64,000 bases of DNA, taken from Paracyclopina nana. Lineage: Eukaryota > Arthropoda > Copepoda > Cyclopoida > Cyclopettidae. Below are positions 53,948 through 64,000 of the stretch, one piece after another; position 1 is the stretch's first letter, and every line of letters begins with the position of its first letter. Where the stretch lies: the NCBI GenBank assembly GCA_019096065.1, contig JAGUCH010000002.1, positions 8,382,501 to 8,446,500 of the forward strand. The letters are read 5' to 3'. A program made the position numbers and the translations under genes. The notes under the pieces were generated by a model, which did no database searches, was not told where the DNA came from, and saw only the letters and a list, made by a program, of their open reading frames with translations.

Positions 53948-56900
53948 TTATTTTTCCTCACTGGCGGCTGACTTTCTTGTGATCGACCTACGAGGACGGG
54001 TGGAAGTAGTGGCTGGAGTGGAATTAGAAGTGGAGGTAGCTGCACTTGTAACAGTACTAGCAACAGCAATTGTAGCAATTGTACTGGTCGATGGTACGGA
54101 AGTGGCACCATCAAGAACTTCTTTCTTGATAACTATGCTATTAATTGTAGATGGCTTGGTTGGATTAGTATCCGCTTTCACCGTCTCGTTGGTAGTCACA
54201 TCCACCTTTGTCAAGGGAATCACAATTTTGGACCCTTTAGGGGAATGCTCGAGTGAAACGGAAGGTTTGTTGGCTGCTTCAGTAGGCTCTGGAGGGGTCT
54301 CAGAGCTTTCAGGTGCCGCAACTGTTAAAGCCTGATCTTTCACTATGTTACTAGCTCGCCGAGATTTGGGCTCTCCCTTGGACTTGCCGGACTTTTCAGT
54401 ATTTGTAGCCTTCTTAGGCTCCGATGGTTCTGCGTCAGTCGGCTCTTTTTTTACGTTTATGTAACGTTCTTGGTTGTTTGTGTTAGAGCCATCATTGGCC
54501 TTTGGACCCGGAGTGGCTACTATAGAAGGAGACATCAATTCTGGTGGTAATGGCTCTCCATTCCTCTTGTAATACTCGCGCAAAAAAGTGTTGATGTTGG
54601 CTCTGCTGTAACGGCACTTTTCACTTGCGCAATGGCAAGTAAAAAACCTGTGCTTGATTACCCAGAACTTTTCACCATAATCAAACCTGCAAATAGAAGG
54701 GAAACAGAGTTAGGTCGTAAAAGTAGGGACATGTAGCAGATTTGCTGAGAAAAAAGTGTAATCAGGCAGTAGAAAATTAGCACATAAAGCGAAACTATTT
54801 AACCCATAAGGGCAAACAGTCTCAAGCTTTTCGTATTCGCCTTTGGCTCATCATGTTGTTAAGAAATTACTGCTTGGCAGTTGAAGCAGGCCATTAGTCA
54901 ATCTCTGAGCACCTTCGTCATTGCTTTGAAGAAGCCCTGGAAATTGCAAAATATTGAGGAAATGCATGACAGAAGTGAAAAAGCTTGACTCTGCAGAATT
55001 AGCTTTCATTCATACATTAGCTCATAAGAAAGGAAGTTATAAACCATTGATTGCAATGAATGGAAATTTGGATTGCATCAACAAATTTGACTTTAATCGG
55101 GCTTTTTTTAAAAAAATGCTTATAATATTTAACAGATTGGTTGCACATGAAGCGACAAAGTTTTGCGTAAACAAATGCTTAAAGTAGCTAGAGTGTGACG
55201 AAAATAAAAATTCCGGTGCTACTAGCAAAAATAGTTGCGATTCCATTTTATCAAGTTTTTGTAACTTTTCTGTTTCATAAAAGTTAATCCATTTTAAGAA
55301 GATCGGTCACCCCAATCATCAAGATTTGCTAGGAAAAGATCCCTAACAACACTATTATCAATTTTCTAAAAGTGGAATGTCTTCATATAATCAGGGCACT
55401 AAATGAAAATCAAGCTATGCCTAAAATAAGCTCATCGGCACTAATTTTTTGAGTTGATTTGGCCCAAAGGGCAACTATTAAGCCAAAGAAAAAATATTTT
55501 AGCCACATAAAGCGATCAATTTCCAGTCATTGTGGCCTATATACTGGATCATAATTGGTAAAAATACAGCTTGTCCTTTTTTTGCAAATTGCTGTAGGTG
55601 TTGAAAAAACTAAAATCATGACGAAGGGCTATTATAAGATGTTGCAGCAAAATTTTGCAGCAATATAAAGCAAATCATGCTTACCCCAGCTCTTCTCCTT
55701 TTTTAATATCTCTGTTTGCGAACAATGCAATATGGGGAAATCTCAGATCCTGATGGCTTGCAAAAACCTTGACAGGTGTCAAATTAGGAGTGCAGGAATG
55801 GTTGATAAATCTTGCAATGTTGCCGTAATGGTTGGCATCAATACAATATGTGTCTCCATCCTAAACCGAAAGGAGATCAAGTTTGAACATTAGCAAGTCA
55901 AATTTTTACAAGGGACGTACCTTATTGTCAAGATCGAAGAGATACGAGTCCTCTCTCGTTTCGGCCTCCGAGTCCGAGATGAGCTCACCTACGTATTCGC
56001 ACACAAACGAGCCTTTGGAAATATCAGCTAGGGGGCGGACACCCCAGCCCATTCCAAAGGCTCTAAAAACTTGGAGGCGAACGGGAACTCCATGTTGTAT
56101 CACTCGGTTGTGACAGCTACCGACGTTGCATCCACACAAATCATTACATTCAAATATCATTGGTGGCTCTTTGAAGTCAAAACCTTCTTTCAGGCGGCCT
56201 TCAAGGTCATACCAGGATTTGACACTCAAATCTGAGCAGTTGCAGGTATCTTCTGTGGTGCAGTTGTCAGTACATTTGCAGTGCTGAAAAGGGTGATTTT
56301 GTCACGAAAAAGGGGTAAGGAACATCATGTAACGGTTACCTCCAAAGTGGAAATATTTCTGTCAATAGGCACATTGGTGGTTACGACGTTGTGTTTCACG
56401 TACACGTAGTCTTTCGGCTCCAATTCATCGTCCAAGTCATTGACGCACTGAATTGGATTGGCCTCCTTTCCATGGGTGAGATCATTGGTGACAATCCGTT
56501 CTTGCCTGTTTTTCGGAGTATCCTTCATCAATTCGTTCAGCGTGGCTGTCAATTTTACAATAGAGCCACACTTTGGATTCTTTATGACCATGCACTCGGC
56601 AGGGAGCTGACCGTTTGCATTCTTTAAGTCTAGCCTGGCTCTTCGCATTAGAAAGAGGACAGCACACTCGTAATGATCTTGCCTCAAAATGATATGCCTG
56701 GAAAATATTATTCTGAAGAAGGTACACATATACGAGGCTACCACTAATCGTTTTCTTACATGGGTGTTTCACCAATAGTATTGGTAGCATTTACATCACA
56801 GCCATGGTTGAGGAGCAACTCGCATGTTTTATAGGAGCCCGAAAGTGCGGCCCAGTGCAGAGCAATGTTGCCTTCGGCATCAGTAATTAAAGGATCAGCA

Positions 56901-59900
56901 CCGTGCTCCAACAGATAGCTGAAAAAAGCGTATATATTAAGACTTGATTAAACACAAATCACTCAGCTCCTTACTTAATGACCCCCTCGTGTTTGTTCTC
57001 GCAAGCCCACACTAGTGGAGTCCAACCGCCTTCGTCCTGGAGGTTCATAAACTTTCTTGGGAGATTATTCTGGGTAAGAATGATGTGAACACACTCCAAA
57101 TGGCCATTCTGAGCAGCCAGATGTAGGCAGGTCATGCCGTCGTCACCCCGCAGGGTCAGATCTGCTCCAGCCGATAGCAAGTACCGAACAACATTTGCCT
57201 TGCCCTTGATGCAGGCCAGCATAAGAGGGGTACTTTGATCATCGTCAATTGCATCCAATTCAGCTCCGGCTTGGACCAAGACATGAGCTGTTAAAACATG
57301 GCCCTCGGCTGCCGCCACGTGTAGAGCAGTGCCATTTTCAGCCTCGGTGAACTTTTGGGTGGGCGAGTACCCAAGGGACAAGAGTTGCAGAATTTTTACG
57401 GTATCCCCAGCCTTTGTGGGAGTGTACATATTTCTTGTGGTGTGCTTCAACTTGTCCTTGTCCTCAACGGCCTTGATCACTGCTTCTAGCGACTCATCAG
57501 TAAGGCCCTCTGGTAGGCCTTCGGAGGAGATGATTTTGCCATTGGGCATTTTGTATGTGACTGCGTCGGTGCGACGCAAAATGAGATCGGTGATCTTGGG
57601 CTTTTTGCTCTTGACAAACGACATCTTGGAGACGGTCTGCAAAAGGCTCAAGGGCATCCTCGCCATAGAAAGCTTCAAGGACACAGTGAGGGGCTTGTCT
57701 GTGCTGTTGCAGTGAGGACAGCACTTTTTGGCCCCCTCCAATTTGGCATAGCAGCCTTTATGGAAGAGATGAGGCTCGGCCTTAGTGAAAGGCCTGCACA
57801 TGAGGAAAACGCCGTGAGCGCAAAACTCCCCGCAAAGGCCGCAACACTGATGGGCCTTGAGCCTGTTGATATGCGTTTCACAAAACAACGCAGGAATCGC
57901 CTTCTCAGAAGGCCTTCGCGTGAACTGGTCTAGCACTGGGTTTTTGCAGCCCACCCGCGATACACCCACAGTTTCGATGGCCTGGCACTCGGCTGGCTCC
58001 ACGGCGGCTGGAGCCTTATCCAAGACCTTGTTGCAGTCGCAAATGCATGTCTGCAGCTTGGTGGCCTCTGAGAGATTGCGCACTTCTTTGGGACGGGTCC
58101 GTGACTGATTAGAAGTAGATGCTGTTGAAATTGAGCACTAAAATGGGAAATATTTGCTTACTAAGGGTTTATCTTCAAATTCGTTGGCCAATGGCAGCAA
58201 TGGGTGGACCAGCTTCGGAATGCCATCCTCGGATTTGGGTTTTTTGGCCAAAAAGTGACCCTCGGAGATTTGGACATCAACCGATTTCCGCTTTCGGATT
58301 ATGGTCAGGGAGTCGTTGGAGGCAACTGAGCCGTCTTTGGACACTTTTCTGCAAAAAGATAAATGACTTGACATAATGTCGATACTAACGGTGATATGAG
58401 GGTACAAATTGGGAAAGTAAGTTGCGACGACTTCGTCCATGTCTGCAAAAATGTCCGTTGTTGTTTGCATCAAACTGGTCTTTTCATGTGGACTAAGGCC
58501 ACGTGACATAAAGAAATCAACATGCTTTTATAGTTACCTGGCTGATATCACGGCTGGCGGAGACACAGAATTAGGCCTGAATGACTTTTTGGCTCTGGGT
58601 CCGTTATTGGACGTTGGTGTGGGTGAACCACAGTGCTCAAAGCCTTCGGGGGCAGCAGTGGCCTCAGCATCACTGCCTTTCCTCTGGATGCCCAAGTAGG
58701 ACAACACATCTGCAGTCTCCTCTCTGGTCGTTGACGACTGGACATCGCTTCCAGCCTCACTGGAGGTCTTGGAAGCCGATTTCGTGAGTGGCCCCGCTCG
58801 CTTCTTGATGCTTGAGCCATCGAAGCGATAATTGGCACCCCTGAAGAATCGCCTTTTCTTCTTCTTTTTGGCCATGCTCACGGCCTTGGCCTTGTTGATG
58901 ATGTTTGCCGTCTGCCTTCTCACATACCCATCGGCAGTTCTCACAATTTTGAGCGTTCCAATCTTTCTTCTTGGCGAGGATGTTGTCGTTTTTACCGGCA
59001 CTGGCAATGGAGGCAACGGAGTAGCAGCTGGGAGTTTGCGAGGATCACCGCCAATCACGTGCTTTCCATTGTCATTACCACCATGAAGTCCATTGCCGAC
59101 AGCGCCCTCTATTTTATCAGCCGAAGATATCATTGGCTCAACATCATCCAGCTCCTCTTCCAATTCTTCTTCTTCTTCGTCATCAATTTCCTCCTCTTCC
59201 TCTTCTGCCACCTTGGGCGGTGGCGGAACAGTCGGTTTAGCATCTGGAGGCTTCCTGGGCACTGACGTCACGGTGATGTTCAGGTTGGGGAATGAGTATG
59301 CGCCTCCGTTTTGCAGGACAGTGGTGGTGATCTCTTCACCTCTCAAGGGAGGAGGCACTTGGACGTTGCGAGGCTTGGCTGGCTTTTTAGCATTGGAAGG
59401 CTGATGAGATCTGGGCCCAGCTGGGGAGCCGTTGGGCTTTATCATGGGCGGTATCCGCTGGGGTGGAGGCAGAGGCTCTTGGGGCAGGAGCTGGTGTCCT
59501 ATTGGCATTCTCTGAGTGCTCCTCTTCTGCGGGATGCGATTGTTCCTCACTGGATGGTTGCTGCCCATGAAGGGCTGTGGAGGCATCATTCTCGGCCCTC
59601 CACCCATCATGGGTACGTGATGCTGCTGGAGATGAGGTTGGAAGGGCCTCGGGCCCATCATGCTGTTTGGCGGGAGCATGTTGTACATGCTCACCAAGGG
59701 GTTGGGCGGAGGCATGGCCATTCTGTGGGACATTTGGTGCCTGGCACCGCCCAACTTGAGTCTGGGCATGGGCGGCAAGCCCGGCATGGGCGGGCCAGCT
59801 CTGATCAAAGGCGGCGGCCTCGCGCTGGCCCGCATGTTGGCCGCCATGAAATGGTGAGGCATGGGGGGCCTGCTGAGGTCGTGCCTGACCTTGAGAAACG

Positions 59901-60138
59901 GCTGCTGAGGCTTGGCCGGCCTTTGCACCCGCGTGATCGAGATGTCAGCCGGGATGTCAAAGGGCGAGTTGGGCTCGTCGTCGTCGATTTCGACGGCCAT
60001 TTCTCCGTGATTGAAGCGGATCTCGCCCGGCTCCTCGTGCATGGTGATCTCGGGGGTCATGAGCAGCTCCTCGGCCATCTTGAGCTGGGCCTTGCGGTTC
60101 CTGCAATTGGAAGAAGTGGACCGAGTTGTTTTCACCAT
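53948..60138 (-). CDS. EHMT: Histone H3K9 methyltransferase EHMT/G9a
   Basis: Nuclear enzyme that mono- and dimethylates H3K9. Exons: 58538-60138, 58162-58348, 56975-58104, 56760-56918, 56340-56697, 55921-56283, 55685-55860 and 53948-54686. All joins are in phase and give 1,570 residues. Order of parts: a Pro- and acid-rich N-terminus; a Cys-rich RING-like region (about 610-725, ending CCPHCNS); ankyrin repeats (about 830-1080, e.g. [40 protein letters not shown]); pre-SET with HCKCTDNC and [13 protein letters not shown] with [10 protein letters not shown] and FDYGEKFW; post-[11 protein letters not shown]. About 220 Ser/Thr/Pro-rich residues follow the post-SET, an unusually long tail. The ATG at 60138 follows an in-frame non-ATG stretch. 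Its stop overlaps an AATAAA and faces the ALKBH4 3' end. The 998-bp intron 7 shows no gene. Confidence 0.97.
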
Positions 60139-60500
60139 GATGTCGAGCTTTCTCAATTTCGTCAGCTGTTCAAGGCCGGTGGCGGCCTTTGAGCGTGGTG
60201 ATCATGCACCGCGGTGATCATTGTTGGGTTGTTTGGCTACAAAAAGCAGCCGTGCAAAAGCCCCGCCAAACTGGTGGCTTACCTTGGGAGCTTGGTGGCG
60301 TCGATGCAACGGCCTTGGCGCGGGGCCTTGGCAGGCCTTTGGAGGTGAATGCGAAGTGAAAGGGACGTCCCTTGTAGCTGGAATCGACGGCCCTGATCTT
60401 ACAGGTTAGCTGGCTAGGTATCGCGATGTAGCCGCTGCCTGCTCAGTCCATCAGCAGCTTCTTCTTCTTCTTCCTGGCCCAGCCCGCTAGCTTGCACGTT

Positions 60501-60513
60501 CCGCCATCTTGGC
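60501..60513 (+). promoter_or_regulatory. YY1-like motif upstream of EHMT
   Basis: CCGCCATCTTGGC lies about 365 bp before the EHMT start codon within a GC-rich block, as expected near a housekeeping promoter. The same core occurs at SAFB (48316). Confidence 0.4.
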
Positions 60514-62557
60514 CGCCGCGTTCACAACAGGGGACGCCAATGACGCTCCGACCCGCCAACCTACACATTTAGCCTCTGCATCGGTAGCTAAAGGCCTTGT
60601 TGAATACAGTTTGTTATTGTTATTTAAGCTACGCATGCATAGGTCCAATTAGATACATGAGTAAGTTTCATAAATAAATACTGAGCGATGCGCGCGCGCG
60701 CGCTCTCCTCTTTTTGGTGGCTACAGGTTGAAAATTGGTAGCTTCGCCGCTCGCAGGTATGTGTATACCACACGGTTGTAGCCTAACCAAACCTGCGTGC
60801 TGCTTCAGCTTTAGAAATATCGTCGCTGATACGCGATGCAGGAGAGAAAGCCGCGCGAGCTTCGACAATGCTAGCTACGTTTCTTGGCACGCATACACAC
60901 ACACATCTTGATTAAGATGCATGACTACAACTACGACTTGCTTGGCGTGCTTGAAATACATATTCCAAATTCAAAGACCGCTCTCCAGAGCTCACAATGA
61001 ATGTGGCCTTAAAGAAAACGTAATTAGCTTTTAATTAGCTAATAATGAGCCATTCAAGATCGCGACCCCAGCAGACGGCATCACATCAAGGGTGGCAACG
61101 TTCATTTTCAAGTCCGAGTACATTTTTTGCCACTCTTCGAATTTCTCGGGTATTTCGCGCGTGGGAGCTAATCATATTAATGCAGTATTTTCAACCAGGC
61201 TTTGCGAAAACACTCAACTTGTTATTTCTAAGTATGCAGCGGGAACTTCGCTCGTTTGTGGAATGACTGGGCCAAAAGCTGCGAGACTGCCTTTTAGCGC
61301 TCATCAGCAATATAGTGCGCAGTGCATTGGTTGCACGTCTACAAAAAAGCTCCTGTCACAAACATCGAGATTGTTTTCCTTACCTTCATGATGCATTACG
61401 TGAAATTGGCAACTTTTTGTGCCCCGCATGAAGACATACACAGCCTTCTGGCCTTTTATGTTTGGCTGGAGCGAGCAGTTTTTGAAAAGCATATTTTTGT
61501 TATTTTGTTAGTCATTGACAGCATGCCATCAGTCAGTACTTGTTCTCCACTATAATAGATACAACATGGATAAATAAAGAAAGCTCTGAGTTGCGGTTGT
61601 GACTTAACAAAAGATTCACTTAACTTTTATTTGAACATATCTTTTTTAGCGCTCCAATTATAATTTTAACTTTTAAAGACTTTTGCCAAAATATTGCCTG
61701 CAAGAGGTTACACAGTCTGAAAGCTTTATTATTTTTCACAATGAGTACTACTTTACTGGATTAATATTAATCTGTGTGAAAAAAGTGACAAAAATGATAA
61801 AATATTTGAACTGGTCTTTCTTGAACACATTCGATGTAAAATAATTATTTGCTTCTGTCCAAACTTACTGTTAGCTCAGACTGCAAACATATTAACACAA
61901 TCTACTTACCCCCCACTTCTGCTTTTTAGCATTTTAAATTAGTTTAGGCGTCGTGAATCACGTTTGGTTTCTCAGCTGTATCTCAGCTGGAAGGTACATA
62001 ATATGCAAATTCATGCTGAGATAATGCCTTCTTTTTATGCCGTGAACGACTTTTCCACGGCATAAATTCTAAAAGCTAAATTTGTGAGCAACTAGTGTAA
62101 ATGTCAATTAAGACTTGTCATCAGCCGTGCCTGCTGTTATGTTATGTGATCCCGCTACGACTGAACACAACTTAAATATTTAGATACGGGAATTTTCATA
62201 GTAGTGTAAATGTAATTATATCTATGCTTTCCACTCGTAGGTGAGCTGTGGATACATACGACGAGGACCCGCCTACAGATGAAAACCGTGGCCGCTGACC
62301 AGGCCGTCCGGGCTAGGCCGCTAGGCCTTGCTTTTGGGCCTACTTTACATACCAATTGCATTTTCATGTCTCGATCACTGTTATTTAAGATCTTAAATGT
62401 ACATACCAAAAAGTTCTTTATTTGTCTCACTAGAAATTTTCATATTATCACAAAATAAATTGAAATTTGCATGACTACAACTAGAATTCTAAGTCGTCAG
62501 TTGCTAATAAAAGCCATGCATACATACTAGAATGATGACATTGCAATTTGCTGCAAT
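60514..62557. other. Intergenic DNA between EHMT and the last gene
   Basis: No ORF here is supported. The first 400 bp is GC-richer and probably promoter DNA for EHMT, with a GCGCGCGCGC run at about 60691. The rest is AT-rich. It contains a perfect hairpin at 62034-62066 and, at 62417-62422, a minus-strand AATAAA that would end the next gene 136 nt after its stop. Confidence 0.45.
62034..62066. repeat. Perfect 11-bp stem-loop
   Basis: TTTATGCCGTG and its exact inverse CACGGCATAAA are separated by an 11-nt loop. It sits about 490 bp beyond the stop of the minus-strand gene to the right. It could be a small hairpin element or RNA structure; no function is inferred. Confidence 0.6.
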
Positions 62558-64000
62558 TTACTTGTCATGTGGAGGAGTTTTAATGGCGTCTTCAGAGTAG
62601 TAATCTTGCTCAGCTGAAGTCGAAGGCTGTGGATCTTTGTCCTCTGCAGCTGATGCATCCGTAGGTTTGGCAACCTATACAAACAAGTATATATAGTAGT
62701 ACATGTGTATAAATGGTAAGAATTGATTTGTGGAAAAGTTGATTGTGGAAATTTGAATCAGGTTTGAATAAAAGGTCTAAAAAGAATTTAGGGGCTTACT
62801 GGAGGCATTGAGGTCATGGATGTAGTTCCAGTCTTCTTCAGTCGTTCCTCAGCAGCCCTGTTTGAAGCAAGAATGTCACTTGCCAAAGCCATTTGACGTC
62901 TCATCTTGGCAGCATTGTCCATGAAGTCTTCACCACTAGAGTACTCCTCCTCATCCTCTTCAAAGGCTTGAGAAATCTTCTTCCTTGCTTTCTCAACCGT
63001 GTGTTGAGAGAAAGGGAAGCTTTTTCTTGGCGATTTTGCAGTAGACCGCCTTGCACGTTTAGCAGGAGACTCTTTGCTGCCTTTGGCACTCGTGGTAACG
63101 CTGCCAGCGTCGTCATCATCGGCCCTCTTCTTTCTTGCTCCTCTCTTCCTCGTCTCATCCACAACAACTGATGGAATATTGTTGCGAGCATCGGCTGAAT
63201 AATGATTCACCAAGTCCAAGATGTCCTTGTTTCGGAGCTTCGCCTCATTGTACAATTGCTGCAACTGAAAGAAAAGAATGTCAATGGTACAACTTGACAT
63301 GACGACTGGAGGACATAATTCTCTTACTTCTGGAAGCTTTGAGCTCGGGTCAAAGGTGAGAGCGTAAGGGTCATACCCCTGCAAGTACGCAGCAGCCATG
63401 ATAATGTCGATGGTCTCATCCTCGCTAGCTTCAACTCCAGCATTAGCGCACAGATCAGCCAAGATCCTGTCTTCACTCGGATATTCCCTTGGATTCTCAG
63501 TGCTCTTCAACCTGAACACTCGTGCAAGCTCCTTCCGTCCAGCAACTTGGGCGCGGTGCTCCTCGGGAGTCATTGGCACCACACCAGCAGGCAAGCTGTG
63601 CTTGTTTTTCTCGTAAAACATGTTGTCAATCTTCATGATGAACGCAACACACTTGTCAAAGTCATCGAACTGCTGAGCCACTTGTGTCAGGTAACTGCCG
63701 TAATCATTGGAGAACGCAACAGCGCAAGTGTGCATTATATCGCAGAAATTGTCATTGCTGTTTGGATCGAGACTTTTGGCAGTTCGGATCCGTGGCACCA
63801 AGCCTTTAAACACCATGTTGAAGTACCCTTTCATGAGTGGGCGCTTAATCATTGTGCAGCAACGCAATGAGCTACAAATAATGATTTGTGTAAGATGTGA
63901 GCGTCATTTACAAAAGTAAAGGAAATGTGCAAATGCTACAAAACTAAATATCTACTTATGCAAAGAAAGTAAACAAGGACTTACTTCTTGATGAGACCGA
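62558..64000 (-). CDS. Unrecognised nuclear-type protein, C-terminal part
   Basis: About 379 residues are visible. Exons: 63985-64000 (continuing outside the window), 63328-63871, 62800-63264 and 62558-62674; all joins are in phase. The first 200 residues are mixed hydrophobic and helical (GLIKNSLRCCTMIKRPLMK; FCDIMHTCAVAFSNDYGSYL), possibly a HEAT-like or other helical domain. The rest is basic and acidic (RGARKKRADDDDAG; KESPAKRARRSTAKSPRKSF; EEDEEEYSSGEDFMD), with several bipartite nuclear signals and Ser-Pro sites. I do not recognise the family; a chromatin or chromosome-structure role would fit the tail but is only inference. The 63-nt intron 63265-63327 is in frame and stop-free, so retention would add 21 residues. 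AATAAA on the minus strand lies 136 nt past the stop. Confidence 0.7.

Noticed and set aside
60688-60702. Alternating GCGCGC run as a functional Z-DNA site
   Set aside because: It is a very short dinucleotide tract in CpG-rich promoter DNA; nothing else supports a role.

Overview
The window is animal nuclear DNA, most likely from an arthropod and plausibly a crustacean. This rests on a para-type voltage-gated sodium channel, an r-opsin-like receptor, many very short introns (59-65 nt, GT...AG), and compact gene clusters. I cannot name the species. The sequence is mostly AT-rich. GC-rich, apparently non-coding patches lie at about 23, 25, 30-35 and 39-42 kb.

Layout, left to right. (1) 1-5517 (+): the 3' half of a para sodium channel, from the II-III linker to the C-terminus; its 5' half lies outside the window. 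(2) 9024-18693 (-): an eight-exon opsin-like receptor whose 6.6-kb intron 5 is packed with repeats. (3) 18.2-22.7 kb: a nest of small inverted-repeat transposons. (4) 27220-28884 (+): an intronless IER2/IER5-type immediate-early gene with a perfect CRE upstream, followed by long gene-free DNA. (5) 35423-38076: a 2.65-kb foldback transposon whose arms are 18-bp minisatellites. (6) 42849-44558 (+): an intronless gene for a protein with a Smad-type MH1 domain but no visible MH2 domain. (7) 45981-47889 (-): ribosomal protein L7A with a candidate intronic C/D snoRNA. It is divergent from SAFB (48812-51130, +). (8) 51325-53850 (+): a very tight same-strand run of a GFRP-like ORF, MED22, NR2C2AP and ALKBH4, which looks polycistronic. 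(9) 53948-60138 (-): EHMT/G9a histone H3K9 methyltransferase, tail-to-tail with ALKBH4 (97 bp between stop codons). (10) 62558 to the window end (-): the 3' part of an unrecognised nuclear-type protein gene.

The right third is mainly gene-expression machinery: Mediator, ribosomal protein, SAFB, EHMT and an MH1 factor. The left third holds membrane excitability and photoreception genes. The two signals most worth following are a group of foldback-type elements, each with opposed arrays of its own short word and two with clear 8-bp target duplications, and the MH1-only, co-Smad-like protein. Residue changes in the sodium channel (AFM instead of IFM/MFM in the inactivation gate; Ala instead of Asp in the domain IV outer ring) and in the opsin (NAxxY instead of NPxxY) are also notable. 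Exon boundaries come from GT/AG sites, reading phase and family homology recognised by eye; no search was run.
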